A stretch of DNA of 64,000 bases. Origin: Carya illinoinensis. Its lineage: Eukaryota; Streptophyta; Magnoliopsida; Fagales; Juglandaceae. Below the pieces are notes generated by a model. The model was not told the DNA's origin. It made no database searches and saw only the letters and a program-made list of their open reading frames with translations. Both the position numbers and the translations under genes were made by a program. The stretch is taken from positions 3,224,001 to 3,288,000 of the forward strand of contig NC_056758.1 of NCBI RefSeq assembly GCF_018687715.1. The letters are read 5' to 3'. Positions 25,851 to 37,499 of this stretch are shown here, one piece after another (the first letter of the stretch is position 1; every line of letters starts with the position of its first letter).

Positions 25851-27240
25851 GGGAAAATATTCTCTAAAACCCATACAGTAAAATAATTTACAGAATCACC
25901 AAACCCAAAGAAACCATGATCACAATCCACCCCAGCTTGTTTTGCATCGAAACGAATAGTCTCTTAACGTTGCTCGTGTTAAAATGGGTATATAACTCTT
26001 GCAAGCTCACGTCACGGCATGCATGGAGTCATGAAAGTGTTGGTAGGGCCGGTACTACAGTCTACTACTGCGGTCTGAAAAATAATAAATAAATAAAATT
26101 CTCTTATACTTACGGTTCTAAATTTCAACATGAATAACAGTGAATATTGGAATAAAAATAAATATATATTTCTATATAATAAAAATTGTCTTGTTCTTGA
26201 TCATATGCATTTCTTCCTCTTTTAATAGAAATTAGGCTTTGAATTTAAGTAACAACCTCATGAAACGAGACTGATACTCCAGTTTGACTTAAAAGTCCGT
26301 AGAAACTATTAATGACTTTTGCACTAGAATTTTTATATCCTCATAAATAAATTAATTATCCTCTTTGAGAAACTGATAGTATATATATATCCATTTTAAA
26401 ATATTTTATTCTTAATTAATTATATTGGTTGGTGTGAGATATTTTAAATAAATTTTTATTTAAATTAATGACATGGTAAACCACTTAAAATCCGGCCCTC
26501 TCTTGATATTAATAAATTATAAAATGAAAAATACTTTAATCTAAAATAAAATAATATTTTTGCCTTTTTTTTAGATTATACTCCAAAAATACAAATAATA
26601 TATATCCATAAATAGGTAAGCCATATATTGCATGCATGGCAATTTCTTTAATTACACTAATTGTAATGGAAGAGATCTCTCATTGTTGACTATATATGAA
26701 ATCTCTGTTCAATTTGAAGGAGCTTGTATATAATTAAGTGTTATTAATTGTTGACTTAAAAGGGTTCTGAGGCATATATACCAATGTGTAAATATGGCTA
26801 AAACTTGCTTGTTTGATGCACTTTGCATTTGTTACGTGTTGTCGGTGATAGATGGAGACGCTCTGCAAGGAGGCTTAACTTTTTTGTTTTTTTTTTTTTT
26901 TCATTTTCACACACTCAGTGTCATCAATTTTTAGAGCAATAGGCTTACAAGAGTTTGATTGATCACTTTGCACACCCATACATATGATCTATTCAAATAT
27001 AAACAGCTACATCTTGATTAGGCAAAATATATACAACTATTTAGCTACATGATTTGGGAAAAAATAGAAGAACGATCACTTTGAGGTGCATCATGTTATT
27101 ATAGTTTATGGTATTAGAAACACGATATTGCTTAAACATTTTAAAGGAATGAATCAGTTATAGTTTTGGAATCTCAATCTATTCTTGTTTAGGCAAAATA
27201 GAATTTCAAAGAGCTGCAGAGTCCATGGTAAGAATCTTCC
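25851..27240. repeat. Segmental duplication, copy A (3' flank of a T2 RNase gene)
   Basis: This stretch aligns colinearly with 34508-36570. Shared blocks include GTTGGTAGGGCCGGTACTAC, CCTCATGAAACGAGACT and GATGCACTTTGCATTT. It also includes the last part of the RNase third exon. Relative to copy B it lacks a foldback MITE and a LINE, so both inserted into copy B after the duplication. Confidence 0.8.
27152..27240 (-). pseudogene. T2 ribonuclease fragment A (end of exon 3)
   Basis: On the minus strand the last 28 codons before the stop at 27154 include LQLFEILFCLNK and LRFQN. They match the end of the RNase exon 3 at 36445-36665, where LFEIRFCLDK and LRFQNC occur. Upstream of this the similarity stops and unrelated sequence follows to about 27660, so the gene is cut. 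The final conserved Cys of the family is Tyr here. It is a remnant without function. Its downstream flank is the duplicated block 25851-27150, in the same orientation as the main RNase copy. Confidence 0.75.
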
Positions 27241-28169
27241 CCAAGCCACTATCGAAATGAATAAATTCACCCTAGGGTGGCTTGTTACTCTAGATAAGTT
27301 TCCAAGAGAAAAGGGCCCATCATGAGCATACAATACATTATAAAAAGGCCTTACTTCAATCCTCTTAATCATATAGCTCAAAGCACATGGTTGAGAAAGA
27401 GCAATTAATTGATGAGAGGACCAGTTAATATTCAGTGATGGAGTCGACGAGTGAAGTCGAGGAAGATGGAAGGCTCTAGTTCTATCTTTGGTACCAAGCA
27501 AAGAAGAAAGCATGAGAACAAGAGAGAAAGGATCTTAGATGAGAATAAAGGTAATTTGAATAAATGGAAAAATTCAATATGCGCGAGAAAAGAGAAATTA
27601 ATTAAAAATGTTTACAATGATGAACCGGATCCTCCACGTATAGCGGGACCCCTGTAGCAGAATGTAAAGTGTCTTTAAAATACAAGATCCAATAAAGGGC
27701 TATTTTGAAAGGATTTCTTTATATTTTAAAGAATAATATATTTTACAATAGCTCTATTGGCAGTGTTCTTAATGGGTGGGAAAGGAAGGTTAGGGCGAAG
27801 AGAAGAAAATGAAAAAAGAGGAGCAAATGAAAGGAAAGCCTTGGTAGGATTTTTATTGTGCTCGAATCGAGTAATGGAAATATTTATGGCCCACAGAAGG
27901 ATTTCTTTCTTGTATGGTTCAAGCCTGTGAGTTTTACAATTTATTTTCTAACTAGTTTGGTTGTATTAAAAAAAGAATAATATTTTTTTAAAATTTTAAA
28001 TTTACTATTTGATTTAAATCTCAAGTTTCACAAATTCAATTTTATACACAATGATAAAAATATTTGTGAAAAAAATTTTATATATCATTATTCTTAACAC
28101 ATGAGAATTAAAAAATTACTACCTGCCGTCTAGCTCACTAGAGAAAATTTGTGAAGAGTTTTGATACAT
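27241..28169. other. Stretch with no recognised gene
   Basis: An open plus frame at 27451-27657 is rich in Lys and Arg but has no family resemblance. The rest is AT-rich. Confidence 0.4.
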
Positions 28170-28321
28170 ATAAGTCTACACACCATACACTACATATTTT
28201 ATTTCTAAATTTTTTTTGAGTTTATTCTTCTTAAACTAATTAATTTTTTTTTATTCATTATCTATATATCAAACATTTGATAAAAGAAAAAAAAAATATG
28301 TTGCATGGTGTGTAGACTTAT
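28170..28321. mobile_element. Short MITE with 17-bp perfect inverted ends
   Basis: The left end ATAAGTCTACACACCAT is repeated in perfect inverted form at the right end (28305-28321). The 152 bp between are AT-rich. The hAT transposon inserted only about 20 bp further right. Confidence 0.75.
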
Positions 28322-28540
28322 GCTTAAAATTTTTCATTTGTGAATTATAGGGGTGGGCAGATTTCCGAAATTTCCGACTCCGGCCGACCTCCGCTCCGAT
28401 TCCGACTACATCGGGGTCGGAGTTTCGGAAATCGGAGTCGGAAATCGGAGGGGGTTCCTTTAGTTGAGCGGAATTCGGAGTCGGAGTCAGATCCACACGT
28501 GGCTCCAAATTCCGAACTCTGAAGTTTTTTTAAAATAATT

Positions 28541-28576
28541 ACACAGATGCAAAACGACGTCGTTTTGCATCTGTGT
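28541..28576. repeat. Perfect 36-bp palindrome near the hAT left end
   Basis: The 18-nt arm ACACAGATGCAAAACGAC is followed directly by its exact reverse complement. A diverged half copy (ACGACATCGTTTTGCTCTGTG) is at 28621-28641. It lies between the subterminal repeats and the leader exon, so it may be a promoter or transposase-binding site. Confidence 0.9.
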
Positions 28577-28844
28577 TTAATGTTTCTATCTTAAACGAAG
28601 CCGTTCCAATTAAATAGGAACGACATCGTTTTGCTCTGTGAGGGCCATACCTCTTGAGCCATTTCTTCATGCATCCGTCTCGTGATTCTCGGACCACTCA
28701 AGTGACCAAGTCTCATGCAGTAGGCTACGCAGTACACACTACTCACAGACTCACAGTCCACACTCTCGGCACTCGCACGGCTCACGGCGCACCGTCGTAG
28801 GCTCGCACGCCTAACGGCCCAAAAGCTCCACCAGGTTTCTATCG

Positions 28845-30859
28845 TCATGGACTCACGCTGCCCAATTCTCGCCGTCATCAACGGGTAAGTTTTGGAATTT
28901 AAATTCATGCCTTTTAGTAAACAATTTGTGATTGTGGATTTATAATCTGTGAATCTGTAATGGCTATTGATTTTGGATTGTGTAGAATATAGGAAATTAG
29001 AAATATGTTTGTATCATGGTGTGAATATGTGTTAAATTTTATCATGGTGTTTTGTATCTAGAGCAGTGAACGGAATGTGTTTGTGAAAATGTCCCTAAGA
29101 AAAAAAACCAATGATTTGATGTAGGCATTTGATGCCTATGAATGTAAGGATCGTATATGTAAGCATTTATCATGTTTTAATTTGATGAGTTAATTTCCCC
29201 AAAAAGTCATACGAAGAAAAAAAGTACGTAAGCGCAGGATATACAAAATCCTGAAAAGCAAATTAATGTATTTGGACAGGAAGAAAAAAAATTATACTGA
29301 AGCTATATATCATCAGAATAGAATAATTTTATGGGATACATAACCCAAGATCTAGGAAACATCAGGAACTAGACATTTTAGACTGGAATAACATAACAGA
29401 AAATCCCTAATTAAGATGTTAAACAATCATGTTATTTTACATCATTTTAAAGCCTGCTTGTAATGGCAGTTGTACCTTTGGGGTCAATCCTCATATAATA
29501 TGCAAATGATCTCCTGAAAGGAGCCTTTTTAATGAACTCAAATTATTCAAGAACATAAAAAATCCAAGAAGGCTTTTCAAGACAATCGATGGACAATATG
29601 TGGCATATTATGTCATGAACCAAGTAAATAATACGAGCTCAGTTATAGTTGTTGGCCAGAAACAGCTCAAGAACAACTATAAAAGAGAAAAAAGATAGTT
29701 CCAAGATAGGTGTATATTTGGATACATACTCCTATGCTTCTAATTTGTAAGCAAGGCCTACTTCCTCAGTGTTTTACTCTCAACAGCTAAGGATATATGA
29801 GTTGCTACTCATTGATGAAAACTACATAATCCCCCTCGGATAACAACCTAAACAAAATGTGCAGAAAATATTGGAGATTCATTTCTGGAAGAGGAACAAA
29901 CAACACCATCATGCTTGAAAGTTGGACCATAAAATCTAGAAATTAAGAGGGAAACTGGGTTTGGACCAATGATTTTCTGTTCGGAATCACTTCGAACAAG
30001 GAACCTCCCTAATAAAATTCCTAGTGACAACCCAACAGAAAGGCATTTTAGGACGAAAGTTCATGGAAAATGCTTCAATGCTATCTTTCAAACATTTGAT
30101 TTGCAGTTGACCCGTAACTTGTGTTTGCAGCTTCTTTACGTTGTGAAAGCCGAAAGTCATCCATTTCAGCTCTCATTTTATTGCAATAATATTACCGTCT
30201 GCAAACTGATTTTAGAAAGTTTTTTTAATAGACCTCAGAAATATAATATGACCAGTGGCAGTGATGGGGTGAAGGGACCAGACCGGCGCATGCATAAAGG
30301 AAGAGTCAGTGATCGATTGTTAGGAGGATTCGCAGAACTTTCTCTACTTTCACTTTCTGGACAAACACATCATTAGTCCATAATTCAGTTTTCCACTATC
30401 CATACCAAGTTTTCCAGCATAGTAAAGTCCACTCTATGTATATTCTATACAAAGTACAATTGGAAAAAATAAAAATAGAAATTGTTGGCCCACTTAAACA
30501 AAAGGGCAAATGATGCCACGATGTTATAGATTATATATATATTAAAATATATATTAATGTTCTCTCTCGGGCTAGGACTTCTCTTAGATAGTTGGTGCAT
30601 GGTTATTATCATATATTTATATATTTATATATCATATAAATAAACTTTATATATTTATATATCATATATAATTCTATATATATATGTATGTGTGCTAATT
30701 AATAGGCCAAACTTTATATATTGTACATATGCAATCTATATACTTACTTGCTCTAATATCATTATCATATATACTTACTTGCTCTAATTTTGTATTATTT
30801 ACAGTATTTACATTTTTTATTTTAGCAACTAACTTCCTGCTTTTAATTTAATTTTTCAG
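28845..30859 (+). other. Probable 5' leader exon end and intron of the hAT gene
   Basis: A good donor, ACGG|GTAAGT, lies at about 28885. An acceptor with a pyrimidine tract, TTTTTCAGG, ends at 30859. The stretch between is AT-rich with no conserved coding. The ATG at 28847 in the leader would run into a TAG just before the transposase ATG after splicing, so it is a short upstream ORF and not the protein start. Confidence 0.5.
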
Positions 30860-30879
30860 GTTCTTTGATTTCAAATAGT

Positions 30880-33257
30880 ATGGATTCTACTACTAGTAGA
30901 AGTAGAGATTGTGGAGACAAGGCCAGTGATCCTGCACCGGCGGAGGCTTCCACCCCGACGACGGCATGTACTTCCACCCCTAGAGCCCCATCTAGGGCTG
31001 CATCTAGACCAGCATCTAGAGCAGCTACTTCCTGTGCATCCAGTCGACTCCCAGTAGATATAGAAGGAGAAGATGAAGATATGTTCAATGAAGAGGAGGA
31101 GATGGCAGATGTGCCCATTGAGCAAGATCAACCACCACGGCCTTCTAAAAAACGGTCGTGGACATGGGAACATTTCACTAAAATTCCTGGTGATAATGTG
31201 AACCCTCAAGCAAGATGTAACCACTGTGGGCAACTTTGTAGTTGCCATTTGAAGAAACAAGGCACCAGTGTACTGATAGCACATCTTACCGGTTGCCAGC
31301 GGTATAAGATTGCGAAGGGATTGGCAGCCACTGACACTGATCAAACCAAGCTGAGTTACGAAACTCAAATGGCAACTGATGCTGGCGGATCACATGTTAA
31401 GAAGCTTATAATCCCTCAATATAGTGAGAAGATGTTGCGGAATTTACTTGCAGAGATGATCATTACTGATGAGATGCCTTTTACCACAGTTGACAAGAAA
31501 GGCTTCAACAAATTTGTGCGCTGTCTTGAGCCACATTTTCCAATGCCTTCACGGTATACAGTTATGCGTGATTGTTTAAAGAGGCATTTGAAGGAGAAGA
31601 CGGAAATGAAAGAGATGTTTTCTCGAACTGGCCAGAGAGTGTCATTCACCACTGATACATGGACGTCCATACAAAATGTGGGCTACATGTGTATCACAGC
31701 CCACTTTATTGACAGTGAGTGGACACTGCACAAACGGATAATTGGATTTAAAGAGATTGTTGATCAAAAGGGTGCATCCATTGGTGTAATGATGGATGAT
31801 TGTATTCAAGACTGGGGAATTAAAAAAGTCCTTTGTATCACAGTTGACAATGCTAGTGCCAATGATACTGCAATTGAGTGGTTCAAGAGAAATACAACGG
31901 TAAAAGAAGATATCATTCGTGGACACGAGTTTATACATGTCCGATGTTGTGCTCATATCATCAACCTCATTGTTTCAGAGGGGTTGAAGGAGGTTGATGA
32001 TTCAATTACCAAAGTGCGCAACATTGTGAGATATGTGAGGACTTCCCCCAAAAGGCTTGGCAAGTTTAAGGCGATAGCAGAACAACTTCAGATTCCATGT
32101 TCCGCTATGTTGTGCTTGGACGTTCCGACTCGATGGAACTTCATATATATGATGTTGGCGGTGGCGCAGAAGTACGAAAGGGCATTCCAGCGAATGGAGG
32201 TCGAGGATGAGGGTCTGAGGTATGCTTTGATGGAATCTACTGGGGGGAGAAGGGGACTCGGTGCGCCGGATGCAGTTGATTGGGATCGTGTGAAGTCTTT
32301 CGTTGATTTTTTGAAGTTATTTTATGATACAACTATGCGGATATCTGGATCCAAATATTGTACTGCAAACTTGTACTTCGACGAGCTTTCGAGGATTCAT
32401 GATCACTTGCAACATAATTATGGTAATAGCGAGGGATTGTTATTTGCTACGGCTATGAGGATGAAATCAAAATATGAAAAATATTGGGGGGATATTGTGA
32501 AGATAAATAGATTATTACTTGTGGCTGCAATCCTTGACCCCCGATATAAGTTGGAAATTATACAATTTTTCTTTATTGACATCCTTGGGGAAGAGAAGGC
32601 TGAAGAGTTTATTAGAGAGTTGAGAAAGGATATTGATGACTTATATGGTCACTACAACAATAATAGTCATCCTACTCTAGCCAGTGGTAGCCGTAGCTCC
32701 TCACACCCGACCAGTTCGACATCTTTCGGTGATTACACTGCTTCTGCTGCATCTCTTTCATCACCATTGGTGCAGCGATATCATCAAAGGCGTGCATCGA
32801 GGAATATTATGCAGTGTAGATCTGAGGTTGAACGCTATTTGATGGAAGATGTCGAGGCACCTAGTGATGCATTTCAGTTATTAACTTGGTGGAAGGTTCA
32901 TTCCACCAAGTTTCCTATTCTTTCCCGAATAGCTCGAGATTTGTTGGTTATTCCTATCACTACGGTTGCCTCTGAGTCGGCATTTAGCACTGGAGGTCGT
33001 GTGTTAGATGCTTATTGGAGTTCATTATCAGCTTCAACTGTGGAGGCCCTCATTTGTACACAGAATTGGCTATGTGAAATGCCCATTGGAGTAGATATTA
33101 TTGATCCCGAAAGCTATAGGCTTGAATCAGGTAAATTTATAGTTTATATGCTTTTAAATGATAATTTAAATATTTATTATGTTTTAATTATTCAACTTCT
33201 AATTTTTATGATTTTGTAGACCTACTCGTGAACCCTATCATAGTTGCAGATGAGTGA
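30880..33257 (+). CDS. hAT transposase (BED zinc finger, RNase H-like core, hAT dimerisation domain)
   Basis: It would bind the element ends and cut and rejoin DNA. The first ATG in frame is at 30880. The first exon runs to 33130 and the second from 33220 to 33257 (donor CAG|GTAAAT, acceptor TTTTGTAG), giving 762 residues. Near residues 92-142 there is a BED-type finger (WEHFTKI, CNHC, then HLTGC). The RNase H-like core shows TTDTWTS, CITVDNASANDTA, RCCAHIINL and DVPTRWN. The C-terminal dimerisation domain (from about residue 635) shows WWKVHSTKFP, ARDLLVIPITTVASESAFS and ALICTQNWL. A Ser/Thr/Ala-rich low-complexity N-terminus precedes the finger. No stop or frameshift is visible, so the gene may be functional. 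If intron 1 of the tail is not spliced, the protein gains a hydrophobic extension to 33219. Confidence 0.88.
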
Positions 33258-33890
33258 TAATTGTGGATGAGTTACAAGTACATGGATGGGTGATGCTATT
33301 CAGGTACTAGATTAGTATTTTTAAATCATTTAAAAAATTATTGACAATTTCATAATTCATAATTTCATACTATATTTTTTTAAAATATTTTCATATGTAT
33401 TATTTTGCAGATAAAACATTATGAGAATGAATACCGAATGGTAGTGGCTACTGGTTTAAACTTCAAGAATCAAGACTTTTTTCCTTTCTCGATGTTCAAG
33501 AATCAAGACTTTGTTATTGTTTAATTACTAATTTACTACTATTTGGTTGTGTAACGTATGACTGTTTAATCAATGTCATTTGTATTTATGTTATTTAGGT
33601 AGTTGGGCCTAGTATTAAGTATGGACCTTCGTAGTTGGGCCTTCAGAGTCGGAATTGGGCTTTCGGAGTCGGAATTGGGCCAAAGCCCAAATATACTCGG
33701 AGTTCGGACTCCGGCTCCGATCGGAATGCCGACCTCCGATCGGAATTCTGAATTCCGATCGGAATTCCGACCTCCGTTTGGAGTCGAAGTCAGAGTCGGA
33801 AAAAAATTTTCCTCTGACTCCTATCGGAGTCGGAGTTCGGAATTGTCGATTCTGACTCTGTCGGAGTCGGAGCCCACCCCTAGTAAATTA

Positions 33891-34507
33891 CATGCAATTG
33901 TTTGTCTTGAAGAATAGTTAATAAGTATGGGCCCATGCCCACCAACCAACTCCACAGTTTTCACATTTATTGATAAGGAAAAATCTAGTCGTAAGCATAA
34001 CTACGCACTAATAAATACATTAATCTAATGTGATTGGTTAAAAATTAGATTTTATTGAAAACAGTGTTAATTTAAATTTTGAATGTGAAGGAATCAGTAT
34101 TAATATGCAGATTAGTACGCGACTTTATAGCAAAATTTTATTAAAATATATATATATTCCACGAGTCAACAAAAGTCACTATACAAAATATCTCAATTTA
34201 TTAATGAGGTATCATAAATCTTTTCGTTTCGATCATTCTAAAAAATGTAAATATTTTTTAGATATTATTATTATTATTATTTATTGAGAGAGAGATAGAG
34301 ACAGAGGGAAGAATGAGAGGGAGAGGGACGGTGCAGAGAGTAAGACAGAGGAGAGAAAAACAAGGAAAATGGCACGGGAGAGAAAAAGCGAGGGGAGATG
34401 AGATGGTAGAGAAGAAAAGGGAAAAGCAGTGCGAGGGAGATAAGAGATTTGAGAGAAGTAAAGAAGAAGAAAATATTCTTCTTCAACTTATATATATGCG
34501 CTCAGTA
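33891..34507. other. Spacer with a purine-rich tract
   Basis: The interval at 34285-34465 is nearly all A and G on the plus strand and gives a spurious Glu/Arg/Lys-rich frame. It is preceded by an ATT microsatellite. No gene is supported. Confidence 0.5.
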
Positions 34508-34734
34508 TGGGAAAATATTCTCTAAAACCTATACAGTAAAATAATTTACAGAATCACCAAACCCGACGAATTAAACCATGATCACAATCAACGCCAGCTT
34601 GTTTTGCATCGAAACGAATACAGTCTCTTGTAACTCTTGCAAGCTCAAGACAATGCCATGCATGAAGTCATGAAAGTGTTGGTAGGGCCGGTACTACAGT
34701 CTACCACTGCCGTCTGGAAAAAACAAAATTGGAA

Positions 34735-35115
34735 AATGATCATAAGGATGCCGCTGGGGGATCCCCTTCATTTATGATCCCATTCCCACTTCTTCTTCTT
34801 TTCTTTTCTTTTTTCTTTTTTTTTTTTTATTGTAGTGATTAAGAAAGTATTTTTTAATAATATTATGAATTTTTTTATTTTTTAAAAATATTTAAAATCG
34901 TTAAAAAATGATTTGAAAAAAATATTTAACAGTGTTTTTGTTTGGTTTTTTTTTTTAAATATCATTTTTTAACACTTTTAAATATTTTTTAAAAAGGAAT
35001 AAAATTCACAATATTATTAAACAACATTTTCTTAATCACAATATAAAAAACAATTTTGAAAAAAAAAAAATTCAGCGGAATGCTTTAACGGATGGTTCCC
35101 TAGCTAGCATTACCC
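34735..35115. mobile_element. Foldback-type MITE with long imperfect inverted repeats
   Basis: The left arm (from about 34830, GTAGTGATTAAGAAAGTATT) is matched by an inverted right arm ending near 35050, where the complement reads GTGATTAAGAAAATGTTG. The arms are about 100 bp. Copy A lacks this block. A one-armed relative is at 46855-46945. Confidence 0.6.
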
Positions 35116-35476
35116 AAAAAAATTATCTTATACGTACGCTTCCAAATTTCAGCATGAATAACAGTGAATACTGGAATAAAGATAAATAAATATATTTATA
35201 TATAAAAATGGTCCTATTCTTCATACGCATTTCTTCCTCCTTTAATGAAAATTAGGCTTTATATTTAAGTAATAACCTCATGAAACGAGACTAATACTCC
35301 GACTTAAAGTGCGTAAGAACTATTAATCCTGACTTGTGAACTCTTGTAAATAAATTAATTATACTCTATGAGAAACTGATATTATATATGCATTTTAGAA
35401 TTTTTTTTTTATTCTTAATTAATTGTATAAAAAAAAATTAATTATTTTTTTTTATTCTTAATTAATTGTATTGGTT

Positions 35477-35974
35477 CTGGGCTTGGGTCATTGGTCTGGG
35501 CTTGGGTCATTGGCTTGGGCTGGGCTTTCTATTTGCACAGCCCTTTCCTGGCCTTTTGTGGTTTATTTGTTTTCCTTGTTTTTTGTTCTGTTTTAGCTTT
35601 TATAATAAGATTTTATCTAGAGTCCCACTCCTTTTTAAAGGAAGGTGGGTGTTTGTCCTATTCCTCCTTTGGAGGAGGTAGGTGTTAATACTCTTTCTCC
35701 TTGAGAGGAGAGAGTGTGGTTGTATCTCTCTTCGTTAGAAGAGAGGTCGTTTTATCTCTGTTTTAACAGAGAGCTTTTTCTCTTGACTGCTGTCAAGAGA
35801 AGAGGTATAGAAGTTTAGACAATGTCCGTCACAAAGAAATTTGTTGACGGGGAAGCCCCTGAGCAGTTGCGTTAGTTGGCTTACAGTCTGGTTCTTCAGT
35901 TTGTTAAATCACAGTTGTAACTTCGTTTATGAATATATGCAGTGAAGCATTTTCCATCAAAAAAATAATAATAA
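35477..35974 (+). mobile_element. 5'-truncated LINE (L1-like) insertion
   Basis: The block ends in CATTTTCCATCAAAAAAATA plus an AAT tail and is flanked by the 14-bp duplication TAATTGTATTGGTT (35463-35476 and 35975-35988). Copy A near 26415-26440 shows the empty site. Long duplication, A-rich tail and missing 5' part fit target-primed retrotransposition. It is about 0.5 kb and carries no full ORF. Confidence 0.75.
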
Positions 35975-36444
35975 TAATTGTATTGGTTGATGTGAGAGAT
36001 TTTAAATCATTTTTTATTGGAATTAATTAATGACATGGCCGTAAACACTTAAAATGATCCGGCCGGCCTCTCTTGATATTAATAAATTCTAAAAAGTAAA
36101 ATACTTTAATCCAAAATAAAATAAGATTTTTGCCTTTGCTTAAGATTATATTTCAAAAATACAAATATGGCTAAAACTTGCTTGCTCGATGCACTTTGCA
36201 TTTTGTTACATGCGATAGATGGAGGCAGTGCCTTCAATTTGTTTCATGCACTCAGTGCCTTCAATTTTTAGAGCAATAGTTTGCAAGAATTTGATTGAAC
36301 ACTTTGCACACCCATAAATGATCTATTCAAATATAAACTGCTAAGTACACACTTGATTAGGCAAAATATATATAACTATTTAGCTACATGATTCAGGAAA
36401 AGATAGAAGAATGATGACCTTGAGATGCATCATGTTATTATAGT

Positions 36445-37388
36445 TCATGGTATTGGAAACACGATATTGCCTAAACATTTCGAAGGGATGAACCAGCTAC
36501 AATTTTGGAACCTCAATGCAGCCTTGTCTAGGCAAAATCGAATTTCAAAGAGTTGTGGAGTCCCATTGCTATCCTTGTTGCAAGAAAAGTTGGGGATTAG
36601 ATGTAATTGCGCCTCAATCGCCCTCCTATAATCAATTATTAGGGATGAAGTCCCGACAAGAATTCCTGAAATAGAAATAGAAAAAAAATTAAATTGATAG
36701 AAAAATAAATAAATTGAATAAGTACTACTGCATGAGTAGCTGCTATAGTAGTAGTAATATTAATAACAATAAACCAATAATAACAAAAGTAATGTGAATA
36801 ATAAGATGTAAACTGGCCTTCTGCTTCTAGGGATGCAGTTATGTTTCCAAGAAAGGTGGCCCTAATACAAGCCACTCAAAAATAATCGTTTTGAGCGTAG
36901 GTAGTGCAGATGCCATGTTTATTCCATTGGGCCTCCCAAAACTTTTCGTTTGGCATTCTATTGTTCAGATTAGGCCAAATTTGATTCATGGTTTGTAAGA
37001 GTACAGAATCATTATCCAGCTGCACAAAATGATGATAAGACAAGTAAACACTAGAATACATATATATATAAAATATAATCAAGAAATTAAAATTATTTTT
37101 AAGATATGCATGCAACTAGGATAATGAATTCATGAATAATACCGTAGGATAATCGAATAAATAATAAGGGACAGGTGGACACTGGACTGGAGCATTATTG
37201 AAATTCTGGGGCCAAAGGCCATGAATTGTAAAGATGTTTGGAACGCTTGAACCAAAAACGTTAGATTGTGTGTTGCAGAAGGAACGAGGCCACTGCATGG
37301 CTAAATACATGTAATCGTACGCAATCACGTGAGAATAATGACCGAGCCCAACAACGAGAAACACGCAGAGCAGGAGCACTACTTCCAT
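36445..37388 (-). pseudogene. S-RNase-like T2 ribonuclease (copy B), three exons, in-frame stop
   Basis: T2 RNases are secreted, disulfide-bonded enzymes that cut RNA through a 2',3'-cyclic intermediate. S-RNases of self-incompatible plants belong to this family. Exon 1 (37388-37143) has a hydrophobic signal peptide (VVLLLCVFLVVGLG), the MQWP motif and the first catalytic motif FTIHGLWP. Exon 2 (37019 to about 36818) has the second motif FWEAQWNKHGIC with both His. Exon 3 (36665-36445) has NFSC and LFEIRFCLDK. Intron 1 sits between the two catalytic motifs, as in S-RNases. Without its stop the frame would give about 222 codons, a normal S-RNase size. Codon 130 is TGA (36878-36876), where the inverted copy C has CGC. 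The phase-correct intron 2 donor is GC, not GT. If translated, the product would be 129 residues with both catalytic motifs but no C-terminal third. Confidence 0.85.
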
Positions 37389-37478
37389 CCTTCCGAGATT
37401 ACAAAATTCTTAATTTCTTTTTTACTTCTACTGTACTGGGCTAGGAGAGTCGATGCATAGCCGGCAGGCATGGCTCGC

Positions 37479-37486
37479 TTTATATA
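37479..37486 (-). promoter_or_regulatory. TATA box of T2 RNase copy B
   Basis: TATATAAA on the minus strand lies about 90 bp before the ATG at 37388, at a normal distance for a plant promoter. The leader between them has no upstream ATG in good context. Copy D keeps parts of the same upstream sequence (AGCCATGCCTGC is shared). Confidence 0.55.
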
Positions 37487-37499
37487 TGCAACTCGCCAA

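Larger units (their letters stand above)
28348..33882 (+). mobile_element. Complete autonomous-type hAT (Ac-like) transposon
   Basis: The 5535-bp element has matching inverted ends TAGGGGTGGGC and GCCCACCCCTA. It is flanked by the 8-bp duplication GTGAATTA (28340-28347) and GTAAATTA (33883-33890), which differ at one base. Both subterminal regions (28362-28515 and 33640-33875) hold dense clusters of CGGAGTCGGA and its complement, the usual kind of transposase binding array. A GC-rich leader region lies at 28640-28885 and the transposase gene at 30880-33257. Between them is a long AT-rich stretch, probably an intron. Size, ends, duplication length and gene all fit the hAT superfamily. Confidence 0.9.
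34508..36570. repeat. Segmental duplication, copy B (3' flank of the main T2 RNase)
   Basis: Colinear with 25851-27210 and in the same orientation. It carries two insertions missing from copy A: a foldback MITE at 34735-35115 and a LINE at 35477-35974. The right end runs into RNase exon 3. Confidence 0.8.

Noticed and set aside
27154..27513. 119-codon frame ending in RNase-like residues as a new fusion protein
   Set aside because: Only the last 30 residues match RNase exon 3; the rest has no resemblance and is probably chance read-through of unrelated sequence.
29969..30376. 135-codon open frame inside the hAT element
   Set aside because: It lies in the probable leader intron, has no recognised motif and does not join to the transposase frame.
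30843..31956. Minus-strand frames opposite the transposase gene
   Set aside because: They are antisense shadows of the coding exon and have no independent motifs.
34313..34525. Arg/Glu/Lys-rich 70-codon frame
   Set aside because: It comes from an A/G-only low-complexity tract.
36425..36631. Plus-strand 68-codon frame
   Set aside because: It is the antisense of RNase exon 3.
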